Shown here in pieces: positions 1 through 7,853 of a DNA stretch of 64,000 nucleotides; within the stretch, counting starts at the first letter, position 1, and every line of letters begins with the position of its first letter. A program made the position numbers and the translations under genes. The stretch covers positions 558,001 through 622,000 of the forward strand of contig NZ_FXAK01000009.1 of NCBI RefSeq assembly GCF_900177515.1, read 5' to 3'. The stretch is from Azospirillum oryzae (GTDB lineage Bacteria; Pseudomonadota; Alphaproteobacteria; Azospirillales; Azospirillaceae). Below the pieces are notes generated by a model. That model saw nothing but the letters and a program-made list of their open reading frames with translations, was not told the origin of the DNA and searched no databases.

Positions 1-62
1 ACGATGTTCACGGCGCCGGTCAGCATCGACATGCCGTTGCGGAAGCGGGAAACCTCAACCAT
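1..62 (-). CDS. iacG: Flavin reductase IacG, N-terminal fragment (runs off left edge)
   Basis: Only the first 20 or so codons are in the window. The peptide begins MVEVSRFRNGMSMLTGAVNI, the usual start of HpaC/flavin-reductase-domain proteins (a 'F+..M..+..GV.+VTT' pattern). An AAGGA ribosome site lies just upstream on the minus strand. It is the last visible gene of the iac operon, 16 bases after iacF, which is where iacG sits in known iac loci. The family makes reduced flavin; the likely partner is the flavin-dependent oxygenase IacA. Identification rests on a very short peptide plus context. Confidence 0.7.
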   Translation of the reverse strand, partial: MVEVSRFRNGMSMLTGAVNI

Positions 63-78
63 GGGAGTGTCCTTAATC

Positions 79-1041
79 TCAGATGTCGAGGACGAGCGTG
101 TCCGTGCGGGCGCGCGAGCAGCAGAGCAGGATCTGGTCGTTGTCGGCCTTCTCCTCGTCGGTCAGGAAGACGTCGCGGTGGTCGGGCGTGCCCTCCAGCA
201 CCGTGCACAGGCAGGTGCCGCACACGCCCTGCTCGCAGGACATCTGCACCTTGATGCCGATGCGGCCCAGCGCCTGGACGATGGTCTCGTCCTCCGCCAC
301 CCGGACGGTCCTGCCGCTGCGCTGCGCCACCACCTCGAAGCTGCTGCCGCCGGTGACGGCCTCCGCCTGGAAATATTCGCGGTGGATGCGCTCAGCCGGC
401 AGGCCGAGACGTGCCGCCTCGCCGATCACCCAGTCCATGAAGCCGGTCGGGCCGCAGACATAGAGGTGGGTGCCGGCGGGTGCGGAACCGAGCAGGGCGG
501 GGAGGTCCAGGCGCTGGCCGGCCGGGCCGTCGTCGAGATGCAGGGCGGCGCGGTCGCGGAAGGCGGCCTCCGCCAGTTCGTCCAGGAAGGCGCAGGCGTC
601 GCGGCTGCGGCCGCAGTAATGCAGTTCGAAACTGCCGCCGGAGGTCACCAGGGCGTGGGCCATCGCGATCATCGGGGTGATGCCGATACCGCCGCCGATC
701 AGGACCGAATGGGCAGCATCGGTTGCCAGCGGGAACAGGTTGCGCGGCAGGCCGACTGCAACCTCCGTTCCCTCCTGCAAGCCCTCATGCGCCGCGACCG
801 AGCCGCCGCGCGAGGCGGGATCGCGCAGGATGCCCAGCCGGTAGCGGTTGCGGTCGGCCGGGTCGCCGCACAGCGAATATTGCCGGACCAGCCCCGGCGC
901 CAGATGCAGATCGACATGCGCCCCGGCCTCGAAGGGGGGCAGCGGCCGGCCGGCCCGGTCGACGAGGTCCAGAAGGAGCACCCCGTTCCCTTCGACCCGG
1001 CGGCGGGCCACCGTCAGCGTCAGCGTGTCTTGCGTCGTCAT
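79..1041 (-). CDS. iacF: Ferredoxin-reductase-type electron transfer subunit IacF
   Basis: A 320-residue class IA (phthalate dioxygenase reductase-like) protein. It has an FMN-binding barrel with RQYSLCGD at residues 53-60, a nucleotide-binding domain with IGGGIGITP at 115-123 and CGPTGFMD at 196-203, and a C-terminal plant-type 2Fe-2S domain with Cys269, Cys274, Cys277 and Cys307. It passes electrons from NAD(P)H to the Rieske oxygenase IacC/IacD, which converts dioxindole-3-acetate to catechol in characterised iac pathways. It lies 12 bases after iacE in one long minus-strand operon. All cofactor residues are present. Confidence 0.92.
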   Translation of the reverse strand: MTTQDTLTLTVARRRVEGNGVLLLDLVDRAGRPLPPFEAGAHVDLHLAPGLVRQYSLCGDPADRNRYRLGILRDPASRGGSVAAHEGLQEGTEVAVGLPRNLFPLATDAAHSVLIGGGIGITPMIAMAHALVTSGGSFELHYCGRSRDACAFLDELAEAAFRDRAALHLDDGPAGQRLDLPALLGSAPAGTHLYVCGPTGFMDWVIGEAARLGLPAERIHREYFQAEAVTGGSSFEVVAQRSGRTVRVAEDETIVQALGRIGIKVQMSCEQGVCGTCLCTVLEGTPDHRDVFLTDEEKADNDQILLCCSRARTDTLVLDI

Positions 1042-1053
1042 GACCGTCTTTCC

Positions 1054-1794
1054 TCAACGCATGAAGATGCCGCCGTTGATGTCCCAGGCCGCACCGGTGG
1101 CGAAATCCGCGTCGCTTGATGCCAGCTCCACCGCCATCCGGGCGACGAAGGCGGGGTTGCCCAGACGCTTCACCGGGATCATGCCGATCAGCGTTTCCAG
1201 CCGTTCCGGCGGGACCGAGGCACGGACCGACGGCAGCTCCATCGGGCCGGGGGCGATGGCGTTGACGGTGACATTGCTGGCCGCCAGTTCGCGGGCGAAG
1301 ATCTTGGTCAGCGTCAGGATGCCGGCCTTGGAGGAGGCGTAATGCGCGCCCGACGCGGTGCCGCCATTCTGCCCCGCCAGTGAAGCGATGTTGACGATGC
1401 GGCCATAGCCGGCCTTCGCCAGATGGGCGCCGAACACCTGACAGCCGAGGAAGGTGCCACGCAGGTTGACGGTCAGCACCGCGTCGAATTCCTCCGGCGT
1501 GATCTGCATGACCGGGGTCATCGGCGTCATCGCCGCGTTGTTGACCGCCACATGCAGCGCCCCCCAGCGGGCCAGCACCGCGTCGAGCGCGGCGGCGAAA
1601 TCAACCTTGCGGGTGACGTCGAGCCCAAGCGGCAGCACCGCCTCGCCCGACGGGTCGAGGGTTGCCGCCGCCTCCTTGACCGCCTCTTCGGCGATGTCGG
1701 TGAGGGCGACGCGGTAGCCGGCGGCGAGGAACTGTTCGGCGATGACCCGGCCCAGCCCCTGGGCCGCGCCGGTGACGAGTGCGACCTGTGCCAT
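1054..1794 (-). CDS. iacE: Short-chain dehydrogenase/reductase IacE
   Basis: A 246-residue classical SDR. The NAD(P) motif TGAAQGLG is at residues 8-15, NNAA at 85-88, and the catalytic residues are Ser138, Tyr152 and Lys156 (YASSK). In known iac pathways IacE works with IacA in the early conversion of indole-3-acetate toward dioxindole-3-acetate. The gene lies 15 bases after iacD and 12 before iacF, so co-transcription is expected. Sequence alone fixes the SDR family; the IacE assignment comes from the gene order. Confidence 0.88.
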   Translation of the reverse strand: MAQVALVTGAAQGLGRVIAEQFLAAGYRVALTDIAEEAVKEAAATLDPSGEAVLPLGLDVTRKVDFAAALDAVLARWGALHVAVNNAAMTPMTPVMQITPEEFDAVLTVNLRGTFLGCQVFGAHLAKAGYGRIVNIASLAGQNGGTASGAHYASSKAGILTLTKIFARELAASNVTVNAIAPGPMELPSVRASVPPERLETLIGMIPVKRLGNPAFVARMAVELASSDADFATGAAWDINGGIFMR

Positions 1795-1809
1795 CCCTTG
1801 GGCTCCTTG

Positions 1810-2298
1810 TCAGAGGATGTAGCCGATGCTGTGCAGCGCGTCGGTGGAGTTCACCAGCCGGACGATCTTGCCTCTCAGCCGGAAGCCGTCCGCGCCGCGG
1901 ACCAACTCGTAGGTCACGTCGGCGGTGTAGTCGCGCAGCGTCTCCTTGCGGAACTCGCGCAGATGCTGGGCGGCGCGGACGGTGACGGTGGCGCCGTCGT
2001 CGGCCAGGATGCGGAAGCGCGACAGCGAGCGCACGGTGCGGGAGGCCGGCTGCGTCGAGACGGACTCGCCGCTGGTCAGGCGGGCGACGCGCTTGGCGCG
2101 CATGTCGGCGTCGTCATAGGCGTAGTTCAGCCGGTCGGCGAGGTCGGCAGGGCCGGAGGCGACGTCCGGGTCGATCGGCACGATGTAGAGGCCGTCGGCG
2201 GTCCATTGCGCCAGCCAGTCCTGATAGTCGCGGTGGTCGAGCATGTCGGCCTCCTGCCAGAGGAAGGCGCTGACCTCGGTGAGGAGTTGGGTGTTCAT
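1810..2298 (-). CDS. iacD: Aromatic-ring-hydroxylating dioxygenase beta subunit IacD
   Basis: A 162-residue protein of the small-subunit family of Rieske oxygenases (NTF2-like fold), normal in length for the family. Recognisable stretches are the N-terminal FLWQEADMLDHRDYQDWLAQW and the central YIVPIDPD and DDADMRAKRVARL segments. It would form a structural hexamer with IacC. The ATG is preceded by GGAG. It follows iacC after about 60 bases. Confidence 0.9.
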   Translation of the reverse strand: MNTQLLTEVSAFLWQEADMLDHRDYQDWLAQWTADGLYIVPIDPDVASGPADLADRLNYAYDDADMRAKRVARLTSGESVSTQPASRTVRSLSRFRILADDGATVTVRAAQHLREFRKETLRDYTADVTYELVRGADGFRLRGKIVRLVNSTDALHSIGYIL

Positions 2299-2357
2299 GG
2301 GGGTCTCCGGGGAGTCAGGGGGAGGGTCAGGGTGGGGGCATCACCCCCGGCTCACCC

Positions 2358-3635
2358 TCACGCCGTCATCAGCTTCTTCCATTGCTGGTAGGCTGCGCGC
2401 ATGCCGGTCTCGGCGCTGACGTCGCTGGCGCGGCCGTCTTCGGTGATGCGCTCGCCGGGCAGACCGCGGTTCAGCAGGATCCACAGGTCGGTGCCGGCCT
2501 GGGCACCCTTCTGCACCCGCTCCCACGCCTCGGAATCGTCGGGCGTGCCGAAGCCCATCGGGCCTTGGAAATGCTCGTGCAAGCGGAGGCGGGCGCGGTT
2601 GGCGGCGGTGGGGCCGCCGTCCATGGTGATGACGGCGTGGTGGATCTCGGTCTCGTTCACCGACACCGGGCGCAGCACGCGGAAGAAGGCCATCGAGCAG
2701 GCGATGTTGGGGAACAGGTTCAGGTTGAAGCCCGACCCGCCGACGGCGCGGACGATGCGGCGCACCTTGGCCTCGTCATGGCCCTCCTTGCGCAGCTCCT
2801 CCGCCAGCTCTGCGAAGCGGGCGGGGATGGGGGCGTCGAGATTCTCCTCCAGATCCACCAGCTCGGGAATCATCACCATGACGCTGTGGCCGTTGCCGAG
2901 ATCCTCGACGAAGCCGGGGCCGTTGACGAAATCCAGCATGCGTTCGGTCTGCTCGTCGACCGACGACAGGAAGGATTTGTGGACGACCGGAAAGTGATAG
3001 CCGTCGGTGGTGTTCTCCAGCTGGATCTTCCAGTTGCCGGGGAAGCGGAAGCGGTGCTCGCCGGCCACCCTGATCGGATAGCCGCCGCCCTGCTTCATGA
3101 ACAGGTCCATCCACTTCTTCGCCGGGCCGAGCCAGTCGGCCAGAGGCTCGATGTCCTCGCGGAAGGTGGCGAAGACCATGCCGGCATATTCCTCGACCCG
3201 CAGGCTTTTCAGCGGATACTCGCCCTTGTCGAGGCACTGGCCGTAGCTTTCCGGATGCGGCACGCCGCGCAAAGACCCGTCCAGGCCGTAGCTCCAGCCG
3301 TGATAGGGGCAGACGAAGCTGTTGGTCCGGCCCTTCTTCTCCTCGCAGACCGTGGCGGCGCGGTGGCGGCAGCGGTTCAGCAGGACGTGGATCTTCTGCT
3401 TGCGGTCGCGCACGACCACCACCGGCTGGCGGCCGACATAGGTGGACTTGTAGTCGCCAGCCTCCTTCACCTCGCTGACATGGGCGACCCAGACCCAGCA
3501 GCTGGCGAAGATGCGGTCCATCTCCTGCTCGAAGATCGCCGGATCGGTGTAGAGCGAGGTGTGGGCGCGGTCGGCGCGCACGAGGTCGGCGAGGTCGCGG
3601 GACGCTGCCGGGGAAGCCTTGAGGTCAATAGCCAT
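2358..3635 (-). CDS. iacC: Rieske dioxygenase alpha subunit IacC
   Basis: The start is taken at MAIDLKASPA, giving 425 residues. The longer open frame running upstream to about 4115 overlaps iacI in another frame and is not used. The Rieske 2Fe-2S ligands are Cys89-x-His91 and Cys109-x2-His112. The mononuclear iron region has Glu207, Asn208, Asp211, His214 and His219. With IacD and reductase IacF it is the dioxygenase that yields catechol from dioxindole-3-acetate in characterised auxin degraders. All visible catalytic residues are intact. Confidence 0.95.
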   Translation of the reverse strand: MAIDLKASPAASRDLADLVRADRAHTSLYTDPAIFEQEMDRIFASCWVWVAHVSEVKEAGDYKSTYVGRQPVVVVRDRKQKIHVLLNRCRHRAATVCEEKKGRTNSFVCPYHGWSYGLDGSLRGVPHPESYGQCLDKGEYPLKSLRVEEYAGMVFATFREDIEPLADWLGPAKKWMDLFMKQGGGYPIRVAGEHRFRFPGNWKIQLENTTDGYHFPVVHKSFLSSVDEQTERMLDFVNGPGFVEDLGNGHSVMVMIPELVDLEENLDAPIPARFAELAEELRKEGHDEAKVRRIVRAVGGSGFNLNLFPNIACSMAFFRVLRPVSVNETEIHHAVITMDGGPTAANRARLRLHEHFQGPMGFGTPDDSEAWERVQKGAQAGTDLWILLNRGLPGERITEDGRASDVSAETGMRAAYQQWKKLMTA

Positions 3636-3691
3636 CGCGATGGTCTTTCCGTCAGGGGGCGGACAGGAAGGGGGCGAACAGGAAGAGGGGA

Positions 3692-4234
3692 TCAATCCGG
3701 GACCGGAACCGGGTCGGGACGGTTCCAGCCGTCGACCGGGCGGCTGAACAGGTTTTCGGTGCGGAAATGGCTCATGCGCCAAGCACCCTCCTCCAGGCGG
3801 AAATCCACCGTCAGCCGGGCGGCGTTCAGGTGCGATCCGCCGGCGGCGAAGGTCGAGGTCTGCAGCATGATCCAGGTGCCTTCCGCCCTGTCCGGGCCGG
3901 TGGTCCGGATCAGTTCGGAGGTCAGGAAATGGACGTTCAGCGCGAAGTGAGAGGGCTCGACCATGTATCTGGCGAACATCTCCCGCAGAGCGGGGCGGCC
4001 GGTGAGACGGCCGAAGGTCTTCGCATATTTCTCGCCGATGCCCTCCCACACCGCGTCGCGCGTGAAGAGGCCGGCAAGCTCGTCCAGCGGGGTGGCCGGA
4101 GTCAGCGCGTCGCACAGCGCCATGTAGCGGACCATGCAGGCGCGGACCGCCGCCTCCGCCTCGAAGCGGGCGAGGCGTGCTTGCAGGGCGGCGATGTCTG
4201 TTTCGGCAATCCCGGCGGGGAGGGCGGCGGTCAT
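3692..4234 (-). CDS. iacI: SnoaL/NTF2-like accessory protein IacI
   Basis: A 180-residue protein with an NTF2-like (SnoaL_4 type) core: a helical N-terminus rich in Ala and Glu, then YMALCDALTP, FTRDAVWEG, and a C-terminal sheet ending in FRTENLF. Its ATG overlaps the stop of iacB (ATGA), so the two are translationally coupled. IacI is found between iacB and iacC in known iac loci; its exact chemistry is not settled to my knowledge. Family call from sequence, name from position. Confidence 0.8.
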   Translation of the reverse strand: MTAALPAGIAETDIAALQARLARFEAEAAVRACMVRYMALCDALTPATPLDELAGLFTRDAVWEGIGEKYAKTFGRLTGRPALREMFARYMVEPSHFALNVHFLTSELIRTTGPDRAEGTWIMLQTSTFAAGGSHLNAARLTVDFRLEEGAWRMSHFRTENLFSRPVDGWNRPDPVPVPD

Positions 4235-4590
4235 TGCGGGATCACCAGCTCACGGCCGACGCGGGCCTCGACGCGGCAGTATTTCCACAGCTTGAAGGTG
4301 CCGTCGCCGACGGGCGTGACGCGGAACAGGTTGCAGGCGGCGGTGACCGTCTCGATGTCCGGCACGTCGGCCAGCACATAGGTGGTCCAGGGCCAGTTGG
4401 TCGACGGGCCGACCATGATCTGGTCGTCATCCAGGTTGCCCAGCACCGTAACGCCCGGCAGCTCGCCGATGCCGCGCATCATGGTGGAGAAGGCGCCCCA
4501 GACCTGTTTGGCCTCCTCCACCGTCGCGTCGAAGAAGTTCTGGTTGACGCCGATGCAGAACAGAACGCGCAGGGGCTTCTTGTCGCTCAT
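4231..4590 (-). CDS. iacB: Small conserved iac protein IacB
   Basis: A 119-residue soluble protein with no signal peptide. The pattern resembles a compact ferredoxin-like (dimeric alpha-beta barrel) fold: RVLFCIGVNQNFFDATVEEA at the N-terminus and a C-terminal half FKLWKYCRVEARVGRELVIPQ. I recognise it mainly by size and place: in auxin-degrading bacteria a protein of this size lies between iacA and the other iac genes. It is coupled to iacI by a 4-base overlap and follows iacA by 21 bases. The detailed role is uncertain. Confidence 0.75.
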   Translation of the reverse strand: MSDKKPLRVLFCIGVNQNFFDATVEEAKQVWGAFSTMMRGIGELPGVTVLGNLDDDQIMVGPSTNWPWTTYVLADVPDIETVTAACNLFRVTPVGDGTFKLWKYCRVEARVGRELVIPQ

Positions 4591-4611
4591 TGAAGGTCTC
4601 CGGGATTGGGG

Positions 4612-5778
4612 TCAGAGGTAGCCGGGCAGGGGAGGCAGGCCGAACAGCATGGCGCCGGCGTTCTGGTAGGTGACGTCGCCGAGGAAGGCGTGCTGGGTGA
4701 TCATCTGGACGTCGCGGACATGGCGGGCGATCGGGCAGCGCGCGTAGACGCCGGCCATGCCGGTCAGCATCTGCGCCCGGCGCGTCACGTCGGCGGCGGT
4801 GCGGGTGGCGTGGGTGGCGGACAGGCGCAGCATGCTGACCCGATCCGGCGCCGGGTCGTCGCCGGCCAGCAGGCACTGCCACACCTCGTCGATGGCGTCG
4901 TAGAACCAGGAACGGGCGGCGCGCAGCTCGGCCTCCAGCTTCGCGGTCTCCAGCTGGGAGGCGACGCGCTCCCCCAGTTTCGGCGCGCCGGTGACCGACG
5001 CGCGCGCGCCCATCGAGCGCAGTTCGTCCAAGGCCGCCCGGGCGATGCCGAGCGAGACGACCGACAGGACCTGCGCCGCGAAGGCCAGCGTCGGATAACG
5101 GTAGAGCGGCTCGTCCAGCGCCGACTTGCCGCCGCGCACGAAGGTCCATTCCTCCGGCACCACCACGTCATCGACCACGAGATCGTGGCTGCCGGTACCG
5201 AGCAGGCCGACGACATCCCAGTTGCGCTCGATGGTGACCGCGTTGCGCGGCATCACCGCCATGCGCGGCAGGCCGCCGGTGCCGTCGCTGTTCTTCGGCG
5301 CGATGCCGACGCCGACGATGTCGGCGCCCATGCAGCCGCTGGCCCAGCTCCACCGGCCCTTCACCTTCAGGCCGCCATCGACGAAGACCGCCGGCTGCGG
5401 CGGGAAGATACCGCCGGCGAAGACGATGTCGGGCGTGCGGGCATAGAGGCTGCGCAGCGTGTCGAGCGGCAGGGCCGACAGATAGACCGCGCCGATACCG
5501 AAGCTGGCGACCCAGCCGGCCGACCCGTCGGCCTCGGCGATGCGTTCGACCAGCCGGCAGAACTCGGCGGGCGAGCACTCGTCACCGCCGAAGCGCCGGG
5601 CGACTAGGGCACGGTAGACGCCGAGCTTGCGGTATCGCTCGATGATGTCCTGGGAGATGAACTGCTGCTGTTCGAACTCGACGCGCCGGCCGCGGATCTC
5701 GGTCAGAAGCTCCGCAAGCAGAGCGTCGTCGAAGCTCCGGCCGCCGTCAGGTGTCTGCACGGGCAGAGTCGCCAACAT
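4612..5778 (-). CDS. iacA: Acyl-CoA-dehydrogenase-like flavin monooxygenase IacA
   Basis: Start set at the ATG at 5778 (MLATLPVQTP), which has GGAGA upstream and gives 388 residues; an open frame continues 24 codons further but lacks a site. The protein has the acyl-CoA dehydrogenase fold used by two-component monooxygenases (HsaA/indole oxygenase type), with typical segments CRLVERIAEADGSAGWVASF, KGRWSWASGC and the C-terminal helical bundle. In known iac pathways it performs the first hydroxylation of indole-3-acetate, fed with reduced flavin by IacG. Second gene of the operon, after iacH. Confidence 0.9.
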   Translation of the reverse strand: MLATLPVQTPDGGRSFDDALLAELLTEIRGRRVEFEQQQFISQDIIERYRKLGVYRALVARRFGGDECSPAEFCRLVERIAEADGSAGWVASFGIGAVYLSALPLDTLRSLYARTPDIVFAGGIFPPQPAVFVDGGLKVKGRWSWASGCMGADIVGVGIAPKNSDGTGGLPRMAVMPRNAVTIERNWDVVGLLGTGSHDLVVDDVVVPEEWTFVRGGKSALDEPLYRYPTLAFAAQVLSVVSLGIARAALDELRSMGARASVTGAPKLGERVASQLETAKLEAELRAARSWFYDAIDEVWQCLLAGDDPAPDRVSMLRLSATHATRTAADVTRRAQMLTGMAGVYARCPIARHVRDVQMITQHAFLGDVTYQNAGAMLFGLPPLPGYL

Positions 5779-5901
5779 AGGGGATCTCCATGGCAGGCGA
5801 TGGAGGAAGGGCGCGCGTCCGCATTCGGAGCGCGGCTCCGTCCATCGCATCAGGATTGGGGTATCGGGATTGGGAACTTGCAGACCCGGAGGCGGACCGG
5901 G

Positions 5902-7050
5902 TCAGTCGGGAGGCGGCAACCGGTCGACAATGCGGGTGGCGACCGCGCAGAGCAGCTCGTCGGCGCCCTTGGCGGCGACCAGCTGCAGGCTGGCCGGCGC
6001 CCCGTCGACGGGGGCGAGCGGGATGGCGATGGCCGGGTGGCCGGACAGGTTGAAGGGTCGGACCAGAGTCGTCATGCGGATCAGGCGGCTGGTGTCGCCG
6101 GCCTCGGCGACCAGCGGCGGCGGGCCGGCCATGGTCGGCAGGGCGATGACCGCGACGCGGTCCAGCAGCGCGTCGACCTCTGCGGTGAAGCTGGTGCGGA
6201 CCTCCTCGGCGCGCGCCACCTCCTCGACCGTGGTGCAAGCGGCGTTGCGCAGGCGGAAGGCCACGTCCTCGCCGACCAGGCCGGTCTCCACCAGGGCGGC
6301 GCAGGCGGCCCAGGTCTCGACGTTGATGATCGAAAGCCCGGCCTCGAAGGCCGCGCGCATGCCGGTCAGCCGCACCGGCTCGACCGGCAGGCCGGCGGCC
6401 TCGACCGCCGCGCGCACCGCCGCCGCGATCCCGGCATCGGCGTCCGTCGCAAGCAGGCCGATGGTAACGCCGTCGGTGGACGGCAGTGGGCCGAAGCCGG
6501 GGCAGAAACTCGGGTCGATGGCGATCATGCAGGCGACCAGGGTTCCCATGTCGGCGGCGAAGGGACCGATGCAGTCCAGCGTGCTGCTGGCCGGCATCAC
6601 GCCCTGGCGGCTGACCCGGCCGAAGGTCGGTTTCAACCCGAAGACGCCGCAGCAGGCAGCCGGGATGCGCACCGATCCGCCGGTATCCGTGCCTATCGAA
6701 GCATCAACCATGCCCGCGGCGACGGCAGCGGCCGATCCGCTGGACGAGCCGCCGGGCACGAAATCGGGGAATTTCGGGTTCGGTGCGGTGCCGGCCCAGC
6801 GGTTGAGGCCGGTGGTGCCGAAGGCCAGCTCATGCATCGTGGTCTTGCCGGCGATCCGCCAGCCGGCGGCCAGCAGGTTGCGCACGATTTCGGCATGCGC
6901 CGGGGCCGGCGGGGCATCGTCCAGCGACCGGCTCCCGGCGCGCGTCGGCGTGCCGGCGATGTCGATGGTGTCCTTGATCGCCACCGTCGGGAGGGTGTTG
7001 CGATCCGCGGCGTCGCCGGCGATGTCGAGCGTTTGAACGAAGATCGTCAT
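5902..7050 (-). CDS. iacH: Amidase-signature hydrolase IacH
   Basis: A 382-residue amidase-signature enzyme, starting at MTIFVQTLD (ATG at 7050). Catalytic parts are Lys26 in AIKDTID, the glycine/serine loop GGSSSGSA at 100-107 with the cis-Ser, and the nucleophile Ser126 in TDTGGSVR. It is the first gene of the minus-strand operon, matching the published order iacHABICDEFG. Proposed substrates in the pathway are ring-opened amide intermediates or auxin conjugates; this is not shown by sequence. The promoter should lie in 7051-7853. Confidence 0.88.
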   Translation of the reverse strand: MTIFVQTLDIAGDAADRNTLPTVAIKDTIDIAGTPTRAGSRSLDDAPPAPAHAEIVRNLLAAGWRIAGKTTMHELAFGTTGLNRWAGTAPNPKFPDFVPGGSSSGSAAAVAAGMVDASIGTDTGGSVRIPAACCGVFGLKPTFGRVSRQGVMPASSTLDCIGPFAADMGTLVACMIAIDPSFCPGFGPLPSTDGVTIGLLATDADAGIAAAVRAAVEAAGLPVEPVRLTGMRAAFEAGLSIINVETWAACAALVETGLVGEDVAFRLRNAACTTVEEVARAEEVRTSFTAEVDALLDRVAVIALPTMAGPPPLVAEAGDTSRLIRMTTLVRPFNLSGHPAIAIPLAPVDGAPASLQLVAAKGADELLCAVATRIVDRLPPPD

Positions 7051-7853
7051 GGCAATGGCCTTCCCCGGTCCTGCCGGATTCCCCGTGGCTCGCACGATAC
7101 CGGGCCTGTCCTGGCGGCCGGGATCGGAGCGGTTCGGGGTGGATGGGATGACCGAAGCCTAACGGCGAGAAACATGAATAGTCAATTGACTTTGGAAAAA
7201 TAATTTCCGACGGCGAAGCACAAAAACCGAGCAACGCCATGGGCGTCGAGAAAGGGCGGCACGGGCTTGGCGCTGGGGGAGATTTGAACATACTGCATTG
7301 TAAAACAACGCATTTTAGAGGCGTTGATACTTTTTGGGCGGAAGGTCATTCCAAAGTACCTGATCATCCCACTTGGTGGTTATTCGCCTGAAACGCATGC
7401 AATCGAGTGTTAAAAAATGGGCGATTTTTCTTGAAAATTCGATTGCGGATTCACGGAACTCTGGCTTAATGGACGGCAAGGGCATCCGGCGTTACCGCTG
7501 CAGGTCTTCGGTGGCGGGGCGCGGTGGCTGTTCCAATCGAAATCTTCAAGAACAGAATTGCCGGACGTTCGATCCGGCATCGTGCGGAAGCTTCGATCCT
7601 ACCCGTATTTCCAGAGAACCTTTGTCGGCCGGACGATCATGGACTGTTCGTGCCTTCTATTGTCGATGTTTTCTGCAATCGCTGCGATGGCATTCCAGCT
7701 TTCACTGGCGCGGTCTTTGCTTTGTTCTTTCAGCATAACAAGAGGTTGGACGGTGGAAGCGGCCCCGGCGGGCGCCTGCCGGACCGGCCCGACGGGTCCG
7801 ATGGCCAATCCATGCGGACCACAACAGACGGGCAACACAGAACGGAGGGTGCG
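7051..7853. promoter_or_regulatory. Divergent control region between iacH and the importer
   Basis: About 800 bases with no supported gene. The first half is visibly AT-richer than its surroundings. It contains a perfect 12-base palindrome at 7180-7191, an imperfect TGCATTGT-aaa-ACAACGCA repeat at 7294-7312, and an overlapping CAACGC-N9-GCGTTG repeat at 7306-7326. A further 7-base inverted pair (CAATCGA/TCGATTG) sits at 7400-7406 and 7439-7445. The palindromes are the best candidates for operators of the MarR regulator encoded at 14.7 kb. The long leader before 7854 may hold the plus-strand promoter. Confidence 0.6.
7180..7191. promoter_or_regulatory. Perfect 12-bp palindrome, candidate IacR operator
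   Basis: AGTCAATTGACT reads identically on both strands and lies 130 bases upstream of the iacH start. MarR-type regulators usually bind AT-rich palindromes of this kind near the promoter they repress. No exact second copy was seen near iacR. Operator function is inferred. Confidence 0.45.

Noticed and set aside
3636..4115. N-terminal extension of the Rieske alpha subunit giving a 585-residue protein
   Set aside because: The extension overlaps iacI in another frame, has no family match, and a normal start MAIDLKAS gives the standard length.
7524..7853. Extended N-terminus of the auxin-linked binding protein
   Set aside because: It would bury the signal peptide more than 100 residues inside; GTG 7854 has the proper ribosome site and signal.
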